A stretch of DNA of 64,000 nucleotides from Mitsuaria chitosanitabida ATCC BAA-476 = NBRC 102408 (GTDB lineage: Bacteria > Pseudomonadota > Gammaproteobacteria > Burkholderiales > Burkholderiaceae_C): assembly GCF_001598255.1 (NCBI RefSeq), contig NZ_BCYP01000035.1:101855-165854 (forward strand), read 5' to 3'. A program made the position numbers and the translations under genes. Shown piece by piece: positions 39,101-47,801 of this stretch. Below the pieces are notes generated by a model, which made no database searches, was not told the DNA's origin, and worked only from the letters and a program-made list of their open reading frames with translations. How positions within the stretch are numbered: the stretch's first letter is position 1; each line of letters opens with the position of its first letter.

Positions 39101-42100
39101 TCACAGCACCGATTGCCCCGCCGCGGTGAGGACCGTGATCGGATCGGTCGCGTGCACGTTGGCCAGCGTGATCGTCAGGTCGGCCTGGCTGAAATCGCCC
39201 AGGCCATCGCGATCGATGGCGATGACGACGTTGTTCCCGTCGACGAACTTGCGCAGATAGTCGGCCTCGTGGCCGGCGGTGAACCCGCGCAGGGCGCCGG
39301 TCAGGTCGAGCCGATCGTCCTGCGCGAGGCTGAAGTCCAGCACCAGGTCGCGGCCCCCCTGGCCGGACAGCCAGGTGAAGGTGTCCGCGCCGGCGCCGCC
39401 GATGAGCACGTCGTTGCCGCGGGTGCCCGTGACCACGTCCGCGCGCGTGCCGCCGATCACCATCGCCTGCACACCGTCGTCGTGCGCGAAGCGCCGGCCG
39501 TCGAGCACCACCGCGTCGCCCGCGTCCATGCGCACGGTCAGCGGCATGTTGCCGTTGGCCGCCAGGGTCGAGGTCGTCAGCGTCAGCGTGTTGGCCGCGC
39601 CGTTCTCCATCCAGACCTGCTCGATGCCGCGCACCCCTTGGGGAAAGGCGGCGAGGTCGAGGTTCATCGAACCGGACAGGTAGAGCGTGTCCTCGCCGGC
39701 CAGTCCGTCGATGCCGGTGAGCCCCGTCTCGCCCGAGAAGCTCAGCACGTCGTTGCCCGTCGTCCCTTGCAGGGCGCGAACGTCCGGCGTGCTGTTGTCC
39801 TTGGCCAGGTAGACGAGGAACTCGTTGTACATGGCCTGCTGGTAGTAGTTGCTGTCCACGGTGCCGTAGGCGCCGTGCCAGGCCAACTTCCACTCGGCGG
39901 TCGTGGAGAACTGTCCCGGCAATGTGGCGTCGGAGGTCACACGCATGCCGTTCTCGAAGATCACCTGTTTTCCGTCGGTGTAGTTCAGCGCCGCGGAGCC
40001 TCCTCCGACGTTGCCGGCGTGGGCCTCGAGGACGACGTCGTTCGCCTTGCCGAGGAGCTCCGACGGCGTCGCGGTGGAACGAACAAGACGCCCATCAGCA
40101 GACGGGCCGCCGATATCGAAGATATAGCCCTTCGCGGGATTCCCCTCGGGATAGCAGGCACTCAGGCGGTCGCTCCCCGCGCCTCCCAGGTTGAACAGAG
40201 ACCCGTTGGCGTTGCCTTCCGATTGCACCTTGGCGTAGACGGCGGCGCTCGTCCAGTCGGTGGCCGCCAGGCCCGCCGCCGCCATGTAATCGTTGTTCGC
40301 GCCGTTGCGTCCGTTGTTGAAGCTGATGCCGACCGACCCGTCCGCGCGCGTGACCAGCTTGCCGCCGTCGACCACGACACCCTGCCTGGCGAGGTCGCCT
40401 TGCGTCATGTCCCGTCCGTGGCCCGACTGGTCGTACCAGCGCGAGACGAAGCCCTTGTCCCCGGCGCCCGTGCCGACGAAGGCCAGCAGCGCGCCCGTGT
40501 CCAGCTCACCGTCGGCGTCGAAGCCGATGTCCTGCTCGGCGTTGTCCGAGGCGCGCCGGACCCGGATCGCGTAGTCGTTCGAACGCGGATTGAGGTCGCG
40601 CAGACCGTAGGCGGCCTGCAGCTGGTTGACGTCGACCTCGTTGATGTTGCCGATGCCCAGGCCGTCCTTGATGTCGCCGCCGACGGCGCTGTCCAGGCGC
40701 ACGATCAGCTTGTCGTTGACCTCGCGGTAGTGGTCGCCGTTGACGGTGAAGCGGATCACGCGGCTGCTCTCGCCGGCGGCGAAGGCCAGCGTGCCGGCGG
40801 CGGTCCCGGCGTAGTCGTTGTCGGCGGCCGCGCCGCCGACGATGGCCTGGGCCGAGCTGGCGCGCGGGTCGACCGCGTAATGCACGTTGCCCGCGACGCT
40901 CAGGTCGCCGGTCCGCGACACCAGGAACACCAGTTCCCGTTGCCCGTCGACGCCCTCGATCATCTGCGCGTCCGACACCGAGTACACCGCCTCCACCGCG
41001 ACGCTGCTGGCGGTGCGGACCGTCTCGTTGCCGGCCAGATCCTGCGTGGTCACGCGCGCTTGGACCGCGTCGCCACTGGCGAACAGGTGCGGCGTGCCCT
41101 GCGTCGGCGTGGCCGTGGCGGTGTCCAGCGTCCAGCGCCCGGCCGCATCGGTCCGGGTGAGGTAGCGCACCTCGTAGCCGTTGCGGGTGTCGCCGTCGGT
41201 GTCCAGCTCCACGCTCACCGTCATGCCGGGGTCGGTGATGCCTGACAGCAGCGGGCGGACCTTCACCGACTGTCCCAGCGCGAAGGTGCTGGCCGGCGCG
41301 CGCGTGTCGACCGTCAGGTCCAGCAGGCCGGAGGTCATGCGGCCGTCGGTCGCGCCGAGCAGGTGGGAGCCGTCCGACAGGCCCGTGCCGGCCAGCGTCA
41401 GGGTCCATCGACCGGTGGCGTCGGCGGTGGCCGTGCCGAGGGCCTCGCCGGCGCTCAGCTGGCCGTTGCCGTCCCGGTCCTCGAAGACCGTCAGCGCGCG
41501 GCCCGCCGTCGCGAAGCCGGCGAGGGTCAGCGGCGCCTGCGCGCTGCCGCTGAGTCGCGTCACCGCGTCGTTGGCATGCAGGCCCGTGTCGGACGAGGTC
41601 GCGAGGCCGATGATCGGCGTGCCCGCGGAACGCAGGTCCAGCGTGGTGATCGCGCCGGTGGTGGTCGTGTTGCCGGCCCGGTCGATGGCGCCGACCGAGA
41701 CGGTCCGCGCGCCGCGCACGGCGTCCGCGTCGCAGGTGTAGTACAGCGCGCGCAGCACCTGCGAGGCCTCGTCGGCGCTGAGCGGCGTGTCGGCGGTCAC
41801 CGTGAGCGTCGGCGTCGCGCCCGCGCCCAGCGTGAGCGTCACCATCTTGCCCGCCACGAGCTGCGCGCTCTGCAGCACGCCGGCCCCGCCCAGCCGCAGC
41901 ATCGTGCCGCGGTCCGCGCCGTTGGCCGGGTCGAAGAGCCCGACCCATTCGCCCGCCGTCGCGGAGGCGATGTCGAAGGCGCCGGGGGTGGCCGCGCCGA
42001 AGCGCAGGGTCAGCGCGCGCAGCGTGTCGGACTCGACGACGGCGCCGGCGGCCGGGTTGGCCACGGCGAAGGCCCACGGGAGGCCGGGCGTGACCGCCAC

Positions 42101-45100
42101 GGTGCGGTCCACGCCGGGCGCGCTGCCGTTCAAGTCGAGCGTGGGCGCGACGCTGTCGAAGGTGACCGTGCCCGAGGCTCGCGCGACGCGGCCGTTCTGG
42201 TCGGTCACGACGACGGCGAAGGTCCGGTCTCCCTGCAGCGGCGAGGCCGTCGTGTTGCGCAGGCCCAGCGTTCGCAGCAGCGCCTGCGCGTCATCGACCG
42301 AGGCGTTGGCCCCGTCGGCGCGGGTGAGCGTGTAGCTGCCGGAGACGAGGCGCAGGACCCAGTCGACGCCGCCGGCCTGGAAGGCCTGTCCGTCGGTGGC
42401 GAGCGGGGTGGCGACGCCGCGATCGGTGCTGACCAGCTGATCGTCGCGCCCTGCGGCAGGACCGGACAGCACCAGCCGCAGGTCGCGCACGGTCGCGGCC
42501 GGATTGTCATGGTCGATCCGCAGGTCCGCGGCGAAGAGCGTGGCGGCCTGGTCGAGGCGCGCGGTGGCGCTGTCCGCGTTCAGTCCCGCGGTCGCGCCGT
42601 TCAGGTCCAGCGACGGCGAGCGGGTGTCGATGTCGAGCACCACGGTCGAGGCGGCGCTCACGTTGCCCGCCATGTCCTCGACGGTCAGCGTGGCGCGGCG
42701 CGCGCCCGGCAGCGGGGCGGTCTCGCCATTGCGCAGGCGGATCGCGTTGGTCAGCGCGGTGAGCTCGCCGCCCGTGAGCGCACTGCCGTCGGTGTGCCAG
42801 AGACGCAGCTCGCGCGAGGCGCTGTCGTAGCGGTAGGAGAGGCCCGCCTGGCCGCCGACGGCCACGCCATCGGCCACCGCGTCCGCATCCAGCGCGATCT
42901 CGGTGTCGAGCACCCAGCGATCGTGCGCCGGGTCCAAGGCGGCGCCGCCCAGGACGATGCGCAGCTCGTGCGCGTCGGCCGTGGTGAGCCGCCCCTGCAA
43001 GGCCGTCAGCGGCGCGCCCGCCGCCGCGGCCCGACCGTCCAGCACCGCGCGGGTCTGGTCCTGCTGGCCGGCGAGGTCGCTCAGATCGAGCGGGCCGGCG
43101 CTGGTCAGGCGGGTGAAGGCCAGTGTCGCGTCGGCGCTGTTGCCGGCGGCGTCGGTCTGGCGCACCAGCAGATGGATCGTCCCGTCGGTCGTGAAGACCG
43201 TGGCGGGGATCGTCGACCCGCTGCCGGCCTGGAAGGTCGCGCCGCCGTCCAGGCTGTATCGCCACTGGGCGCCGGCCTCCAGGCCGTCGACCGTGATCGA
43301 CGCGTCGCGGGTGATGCCGTCGCTGCCGCTGGCGCCGCTGTCCCGGGTGAGCGACACGGTCGCGGCATCGACGTGGGTGTCCAGGTCGAAGGTGAACAGG
43401 CGGATGGTGCTGGTGTTGCCGGCCGCATCGAGCTGCCTCAGGCGCAGCTGCACCGCGCCGTCCGATCCGAAGCGGTCGGCGTCGATGCGATCGCCGACGC
43501 CATCGACCCATTCGCCTCCATCGATCCGGTACTGCCAGCGGGCATCCGGCTCGATGCCGTCGACCCGCACGGTCGCGTCGCGGGTCAGGCGGTCCGTCGC
43601 GCTGAGGCCGGTGTCGTGCGCCAGGGTCGCGCCGGGGGCGATGGCGCCGGTGTCGACGGTGAAGTTCAGCGTGGCCTCGGCGCTCACGTTGTCCGCGGCG
43701 TCGACCTGATGGACGCGCAACGACGTCGCGCCGTCGGCGAAGACATTCGCGTTGATCTCCGTGCCGCTGCCCCGCGTCCAGGTCACGCCGGCGTCGAGGC
43801 TGTAGGCCCAGGTCGCGCCCAGCTCCAGGCCGCTCACGCGCACCGTGGCGTCGCGTGTCAGGCCATCGGTGGCGGAGGTCCCCGTGTCGTCGACCAGCGC
43901 CAGTGTCGGCGTCTCGACCTGCGTGTCCAGCACCAGGCGGACCCGCAGGGGCTTGCTCGGATTGCCGGCCGCGTCGATCTGGCGCACCAGCAGCACATGG
44001 TCGCCGTCGCCCTGGAACAGCGTCGCGGGGATCGCGCCGCCGTCGCCATCGAGCACGCCGTCGGTCCAGCCCGCCGCACCCTCGAGCCGGAACTGCCATG
44101 TGGCGCCGGACTCGACGCCGTGCACCATCACGTCGAGCGCGTTGGACACGAAGTCGTCCGAGTCGCCGCTGTCCGTCTTCAAGCTCAGGTGCAGACCGCT
44201 CGCGCTGCCATCGGTGTCCAGGGTGAAGCGCAGTCGGCCGGCGGTGCTCTGGTTGCCGGCGAGGTCGGTCTGGCGGACCTGGAGATCGATGTCGCCGTCG
44301 GCCAGGATCGCGCCGGCGAGCTGCGCGCCGCCACCGGCGGTCCAGGCCCCGGCGTCGCCGAGGCGGTAGTCCCAGGTCCCGGTCGACTCCAGCCCGGCGA
44401 CGTTCACCGTCGGATCGTTGGTGATCAGGTCGCCCGGACGACCCGAGTCCAGCGCCAGGCTGGGAGTCGGCGTGCCGACCTGCGTGTCCAGCGTGAAGCT
44501 CAGCGAACCCGTGTCGCCGACATTGCCGGCCGGGTCGATCTGACGGACCTCGACGGTCCAGGCGCCGTCGGTCGGGAAGCGGCTGGCGGCGATCTCGTCG
44601 CCGAGGCCGGCCTGCCAGTCCGGGTCGCCCGAGACGCGGTACTCCCAGCGCGCCCCATCGGCCAGGCCGAGCACGCGCACGCGGGCGTCGCGCGTCACCA
44701 GGTCGTCGGAGCGCGTGCCGGTGTCGGCCATCAGGATCGGGGTCAGCCCGCCGACCTGGGTCTGCAGCGTGAAGCTCAGGCGACTCGCGGGGCTGACATT
44801 GCCGGCGGCGTCGGTCTGCCGGACCCACAGGTCGACCGCGCCATCCGGGCGGAGGGGGGCGGGGGGCAGCTCGTCGCCCTGGCCCGTCTGCCAGCTGTGC
44901 CCCCGGTCCAGGCTGTAGGACCAGGTGGCGCCGGCCTCCAGTCCGCCGATGACGACGGTGCCGTCGGCGGTGATGCCGTCGCCGTCGACGCCGGTGTCCC
45001 GCTTGAGCGCGAGCGTCGGGGTCGCCACGGTGGTGTCGACCACGAGCGTCAGCGGCGCGGAGGTGGCCGTGTTGCCGGCGGCGTCGGTCTGCCGGACGAG

Positions 45101-46285
45101 CACCACGGCCGGGCCGTCGGCGGCGAAGGCCGAGCCGGGCAACTGCGTGCCATTGCCCGCCGTGAAGGTGGCGCCGCCGTCCAGGCTGTACGACCAGGTG
45201 GCGCCGGTCTCGAGCCCGGCGAGCGCCAGCGTGGGATCGTGCGTCAGGTGATCGCCGGGCGCGCCCGTGTCGTTGAGCAGGCGCAGCGTGGGAGCGGCGA
45301 CCGCCGTGTCCAGCTGGAAGCGCAGATCGACGGTGTCGCCGGCCCGGCCGTCCTCGGCGATCTGACGGACCTGCACGCGCACCGGGCCGTCGGCGCCCAC
45401 GGCGGCGTGGGGGATGTCGTCGCCGAGGCCGTCCTGCCAGTCGCCATCGCCCACGCGGAACTGCCAGCGGCCGCCTTCGATGAGCCCCGACACGACGACC
45501 GTGCCGTCGTTGGTCAAGCCGTCGCCCGAGGCGCCGGAGTCATGCCGCAGCGCCAGCACGGGGGCCGGGAGCGAGGTCGAGGGAGGCGGCGTCGTCGACG
45601 GGGTATCGGGACCCTCGGGCTCGACCGGCGTCACCGGAGGCTGGGGCGACACGGGGTCGACGGGCGGAACGGGGTCGACGGGTGGAACGGGATCGACGGG
45701 CGGCACCGGGTCCGCGGGGGGCTCGACGCCGATGGGCGGCACCGGGTGAAGAGGTGGTTCGGGCTCGGCGGGGTCGACAGGCGTCGGCCGCAAGGGAGGC
45801 TCCGGCGCGACCTGCGCGGGCGGCTCACCGCGCATGCCACCACCACCCCCGGCGGTGGCGCCGAGCGCCAGCCCCGCGCCGCCCAGGCCCAGCAGCAGCC
45901 GGGGGGACAGGAGGACATCAGCGGCCTGGAGAGGCGCTTCCAGCGCCCGCTGCCCGACCGCATCCAGGCGCGCTGCATCGGCGAACGAGGTCGCCTCCGC
46001 CAGCGGAGAGTCTCCTGCCGCCGCTGGCGCGTTCGTCTCACCGTCGGACGGGGTCTCCGAGGTCTCGGGCAGGTCGTCGAGGGAAAGCGGGCGCGGATCC
46101 TCGCCGGCAGCGTCGGCCGGCAGCACCTTGATCGCGGCCTGTCCCGCCCGCGAGGGCCCGGGCGGTGGTCCGACGCGTTCCGCCATCGCGGGCGACGCGG
46201 CCGGGTGGGCGGTGACTTGGGGCGAGGGGGCCGGCGCTGCGGTCCGGGCGGTCGGCGGAAGGCCGAGGGAGCGGGATGACGACAT
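39101..46285 (-). CDS. Giant repeat adhesin with type I secretion C-terminus
   Basis: A 2,394-residue predicted surface or secreted adhesin, without a Sec signal. Residues 1-120 are polar. At 124-150 there is a hydrophobic glycine-rich segment, and at 153-240 a Pro/Val/Asp linker with PPVDPV repeats. Nine Ig-like modules of about 93 residues fill 240-1060, each with a D(S/T)G start, a WxYxxxxG centre and an end like VRQ(T/I)DAAGN. Further Ig- or cadherin-like regions and a Calx-beta-like segment (about 1765) follow. A lectin/LamG-like domain containing RWYDQSGHG lies at about 1930-2170. The C-terminus has RGNDVLIGGAGADTF (RTX-type) and a VLDFS block, typical of type I secretion substrates. 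No T1SS transporter genes are in the window. Confidence 0.88.
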   Translation of the reverse strand: MSSSRSLGLPPTARTAAPAPSPQVTAHPAASPAMAERVGPPPGPSRAGQAAIKVLPADAAGEDPRPLSLDDLPETSETPSDGETNAPAAAGDSPLAEATSFADAARLDAVGQRALEAPLQAADVLLSPRLLLGLGGAGLALGATAGGGGGMRGEPPAQVAPEPPLRPTPVDPAEPEPPLHPVPPIGVEPPADPVPPVDPVPPVDPVPPVDPVSPQPPVTPVEPEGPDTPSTTPPPSTSLPAPVLALRHDSGASGDGLTNDGTVVVSGLIEGGRWQFRVGDGDWQDGLGDDIPHAAVGADGPVRVQVRQIAEDGRAGDTVDLRFQLDTAVAAPTLRLLNDTGAPGDHLTHDPTLALAGLETGATWSYSLDGGATFTAGNGTQLPGSAFAADGPAVVLVRQTDAAGNTATSAPLTLVVDTTVATPTLALKRDTGVDGDGITADGTVVIGGLEAGATWSYSLDRGHSWQTGQGDELPPAPLRPDGAVDLWVRQTDAAGNVSPASRLSFTLQTQVGGLTPILMADTGTRSDDLVTRDARVRVLGLADGARWEYRVSGDPDWQAGLGDEIAASRFPTDGAWTVEVRQIDPAGNVGDTGSLSFTLDTQVGTPTPSLALDSGRPGDLITNDPTVNVAGLESTGTWDYRLGDAGAWTAGGGAQLAGAILADGDIDLQVRQTDLAGNQSTAGRLRFTLDTDGSASGLHLSLKTDSGDSDDFVSNALDVMVHGVESGATWQFRLEGAAGWTDGVLDGDGGAIPATLFQGDGDHVLLVRQIDAAGNPSKPLRVRLVLDTQVETPTLALVDDTGTSATDGLTRDATVRVSGLELGATWAYSLDAGVTWTRGSGTEINANVFADGATSLRVHQVDAADNVSAEATLNFTVDTGAIAPGATLAHDTGLSATDRLTRDATVRVDGIEPDARWQYRIDGGEWVDGVGDRIDADRFGSDGAVQLRLRQLDAAGNTSTIRLFTFDLDTHVDAATVSLTRDSGASGSDGITRDASITVDGLEAGAQWRYSLDGGATFQAGSGSTIPATVFTTDGTIHLLVRQTDAAGNSADATLAFTRLTSAGPLDLSDLAGQQDQTRAVLDGRAAAAGAPLTALQGRLTTADAHELRIVLGGAALDPAHDRWVLDTEIALDADAVADGVAVGGQAGLSYRYDSASRELRLWHTDGSALTGGELTALTNAIRLRNGETAPLPGARRATLTVEDMAGNVSAASTVVLDIDTRSPSLDLNGATAGLNADSATARLDQAATLFAADLRIDHDNPAATVRDLRLVLSGPAAGRDDQLVSTDRGVATPLATDGQAFQAGGVDWVLRLVSGSYTLTRADGANASVDDAQALLRTLGLRNTTASPLQGDRTFAVVVTDQNGRVARASGTVTFDSVAPTLDLNGSAPGVDRTVAVTPGLPWAFAVANPAAGAVVESDTLRALTLRFGAATPGAFDIASATAGEWVGLFDPANGADRGTMLRLGGAGVLQSAQLVAGKMVTLTLGAGATPTLTVTADTPLSADEASQVLRALYYTCDADAVRGARTVSVGAIDRAGNTTTTGAITTLDLRSAGTPIIGLATSSDTGLHANDAVTRLSGSAQAPLTLAGFATAGRALTVFEDRDGNGQLSAGEALGTATADATGRWTLTLAGTGLSDGSHLLGATDGRMTSGLLDLTVDTRAPASTFALGQSVKVRPLLSGITDPGMTVSVELDTDGDTRNGYEVRYLTRTDAAGRWTLDTATATPTQGTPHLFASGDAVQARVTTQDLAGNETVRTASSVAVEAVYSVSDAQMIEGVDGQRELVFLVSRTGDLSVAGNVHYAVDPRASSAQAIVGGAAADNDYAGTAAGTLAFAAGESSRVIRFTVNGDHYREVNDKLIVRLDSAVGGDIKDGLGIGNINEVDVNQLQAAYGLRDLNPRSNDYAIRVRRASDNAEQDIGFDADGELDTGALLAFVGTGAGDKGFVSRWYDQSGHGRDMTQGDLARQGVVVDGGKLVTRADGSVGISFNNGRNGANNDYMAAAGLAATDWTSAAVYAKVQSEGNANGSLFNLGGAGSDRLSACYPEGNPAKGYIFDIGGPSADGRLVRSTATPSELLGKANDVVLEAHAGNVGGGSAALNYTDGKQVIFENGMRVTSDATLPGQFSTTAEWKLAWHGAYGTVDSNYYQQAMYNEFLVYLAKDNSTPDVRALQGTTGNDVLSFSGETGLTGIDGLAGEDTLYLSGSMNLDLAAFPQGVRGIEQVWMENGAANTLTLTTSTLAANGNMPLTVRMDAGDAVVLDGRRFAHDDGVQAMVIGGTRADVVTGTRGNDVLIGGAGADTFTWLSGQGGRDLVLDFSLAQDDRLDLTGALRGFTAGHEADYLRKFVDGNNVVIAIDRDGLGDFSQADLTITLANVHATDPITVLTAAGQSVL
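43100..45568 (-). repeat. Nine tandem Ig-like modules (about 280 bp each)
   Basis: Nine homologous coding repeats lie head to tail in the adhesin gene. Each begins with an L-x-x-D(T/S)G-like motif, carries a WxY or WxF core, and ends in a DAAGN-like motif and a strand leading to LDT. DNA identity between copies looks moderate, so they are old duplications that may still recombine. Confidence 0.85.
45651..45722 (-). repeat. 18-bp tandem repeat coding for the PPVDPV linker
   Basis: Four 18-bp units of the form ACGGGGTCGACGGGCGGA (first three near-identical, fourth degenerate) encode the proline-rich stalk that precedes the first Ig module. Because the unit is a multiple of three, copy-number change would alter stalk length without breaking the frame. 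Confidence 0.85.
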
Positions 46286-46376
46286 GATGCTGGCAGGTTC
46301 TTGTGAGGACCCTGTCAGTTTGTGTAGTCGCCTCGCCCCCGGTCGATGGCTTCAATCGGTCAGAGATGACTAGGTG

Positions 46377-46394
46377 CTAGCAAGAACTTGCTAG
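46377..46394. promoter_or_regulatory. Perfect palindrome upstream of the adhesin gene
   Basis: CTAGCAAG and CTTGCTAG flank a central AA (46377-46394). The site lies 92 bases upstream of the adhesin start and 37 bases beyond the FlgH-like stop, in a less GC-rich patch. It could be an operator for the adhesin gene or the stem of a terminator for the FlgH operon. CAAGAAC at its centre recurs inverted as GTTCTTG at about 46299, hinting at two half-sites. Confidence 0.4.
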
Positions 46395-46430
46395 TCGATG
46401 GGGCCGCATCTCCCCATCGATGTCGGGCAC

Positions 46431-47132
46431 TCACCAGATCGCCAGGCTGGAGGTCAGCACCCGCTGCAACCAGCTGCGCCGCGCCGCGTCCGAGACCTCG
46501 CCCTTGCCGGCCAGCTCCATGCGCGCGTTGACCACGTCGGCCGACTGCACCTGGTTGCCGGTGCGGATGTCCTGCGGATTGACCACGCCCGAGAAGCGCA
46601 GCGTCTGCATCCCGCCGTTCATCGCGATGCTGCGCTCGCCCGCGACCACGAGGTGGCCGTTGGGCAGCACGTTGATGACGGAGACGGCCATCTGACCGCT
46701 CAGGCTGCCACTGGCCTCGGTGTCGCCGCTGCCCTTGTAGGCGTCGCTGCCGGAGGCATTGGCATCGGCCTTGAGCAGGCGGTCGATGATGCCGACGCTG
46801 CTGCTGCCGCCCGGACCCTTGACCGCGAGCTTGTTGTCGCGGCTGGTGTCGGTCTTGCTCTTCTGCGAGGCGCTCAGCGATTCGCTGATCGCCACCTTGA
46901 GCGAATCACCGACCTGGCGCGCGCGGCGTTCGGTGGTGAACAGCGAGGCCGCGGCCATGCCCGGCTGGTAGATCGCGCCGTTGTTGACGCGCTCGACATA
47001 GGCGCCGTCGGGCGCGGGCATCACCTGCACCGGTCCCTGCACCAGCATCGGCTCGCGCGAGGCGCAGGCGCTCAGCGCGGCGACGGTCAGCAGCAGCGCG
47101 CCGCGGCGCGCGCTCGTGGAAGCGTGGAACAT
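46431..47132 (-). CDS. Orphan FlgH-like L-ring lipoprotein
   Basis: A 233-residue lipoprotein homologous to flagellar L-ring subunit FlgH. The signal peptide ends at lipobox LSAC (Cys23). The mature part contains SLFTTERRARQVGDSLKVAI, ESLSASQKSKTDTSRD, GSLSGQMAVSVINVLPNGHL, VVAGERSIAMNGG, LRFSGVVNPQDI and a C-terminal SWLQRVLTSS, following FlgH along its whole length. FlgH normally sits in the flgBCDEFGHIJ operon; here no flagellar gene adjoins it. It is the last gene of a three-gene minus-strand operon that reads toward the giant adhesin. It could form an outer-membrane ring for a non-flagellar machine. SD GAGGGGG precedes the ATG. Confidence 0.85.
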   Translation of the reverse strand: MFHASTSARRGALLLTVAALSACASREPMLVQGPVQVMPAPDGAYVERVNNGAIYQPGMAAASLFTTERRARQVGDSLKVAISESLSASQKSKTDTSRDNKLAVKGPGGSSSVGIIDRLLKADANASGSDAYKGSGDTEASGSLSGQMAVSVINVLPNGHLVVAGERSIAMNGGMQTLRFSGVVNPQDIRTGNQVQSADVVNARMELAGKGEVSDAARRSWLQRVLTSSLAIW

Positions 47133-47195
47133 GAATTCCCCCTCGAAGTCGTGTCGTGTCTGGATCGCGACGGGCGCGACGGCGGCGGCCCGTCG

Positions 47196-47801
47196 TCAGC
47201 CCTCGAAGCCGGTGAGCAGCGCCCGCACCACCGGCGCGAGCTTGTTGCGCGTGCTGGCCCACTTGCCCAGGCTCATGGTCGCGTCGTCGCTGCGATAGCT
47301 GCTGGCGGACATCAGGCGCCCGCCGGCGTCGTGCAGGCTCAGCGTGGCCTGCGCGAGGTAGGGCCGGATCTGGTCCGACAGCGGCGGCTTGTCCCACTGC
47401 TGCAGGCCCTGGTAATGGACCCAGGCGGGGCAGGCCTCGTCGCCGGGACGCACGCCGGGCTCGAAGACGCGGGCCTGGACCTCGTGCTCGCGCAGTTCCG
47501 CGATCAGCGCGGGCACGAACTCGGGCAGGGCCAGCGCGCGGTTGTATTCGATGCAGACGCGCTCCGGCAGGGCCGCGCCATGGAAGACGGTCTGGCTGGC
47601 ATGCACCGGTCCCTGGCCGATCGCCACCGTCGCCATGCTGGCCGAGGCCTTGACCAGCTCGATGCTGGGCACCGGGCTGAGGATGGAGCAGCCGGGCAGC
47701 GCGAGCGCCGCCGTCAGCGCGAGGGCCGCCACGCCCGCGCGGCGAATCGAGGCGCGGCGCCAGGGGCGGCGCGAGCCGCGCGAGCGGGGCGGCGTGCTCA
47801 T
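47196..47801 (-). CDS. Small conserved lipoprotein, unknown function
   Basis: A 201-residue predicted lipoprotein with an Arg-rich N-region (residues 6-21), hydrophobic core and lipobox ALPGC (Cys38). The mature domain has a VCIEYNRALALPEFVPALI helix, a CPAWVHYQGLQQW strand, LSLHDAGGRLMSASSY and a WASTRNKLAPVV C-terminal helix. It resembles a family of small betaproteobacterial lipoproteins that I recall being auto-labelled as cell-division protein FtsI; that label has no support here. The start overlaps the end of the upstream small gene by 4 bases (ATGA), and the FlgH-like gene begins 63 bases downstream. A periplasmic or outer-membrane accessory role to the FlgH-like protein is inferred from the operon only. 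Confidence 0.78.
   Translation of the reverse strand: MSTPPRSRGSRRPWRRASIRRAGVAALALTAALALPGCSILSPVPSIELVKASASMATVAIGQGPVHASQTVFHGAALPERVCIEYNRALALPEFVPALIAELREHEVQARVFEPGVRPGDEACPAWVHYQGLQQWDKPPLSDQIRPYLAQATLSLHDAGGRLMSASSYRSDDATMSLGKWASTRNKLAPVVRALLTGFEG

Noticed and set aside
41363..46279. Open frame of 1,638 codons on the plus strand opposite the adhesin gene
   Set aside because: It is the mirror of a high-GC gene whose third positions avoid stop codons on the other strand. Its product is low-complexity Arg/Gly/Ala/Val-rich with no domain, while the minus-strand product has clear repeats and a secretion signal.
46377..46394. LuxR-type lux box upstream of the adhesin gene
   Set aside because: The palindrome's CT and AG positions are spaced 14 rather than 12 bases apart and it does not fit the 20-bp consensus; no luxI/luxR genes are nearby.
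47196..47801. Cell-division protein FtsI annotation for the 201-residue lipoprotein
   Set aside because: The protein has no transpeptidase motifs (SxxK, SxN, KTG) and is far too short; only a lipoprotein of unknown function is supported.
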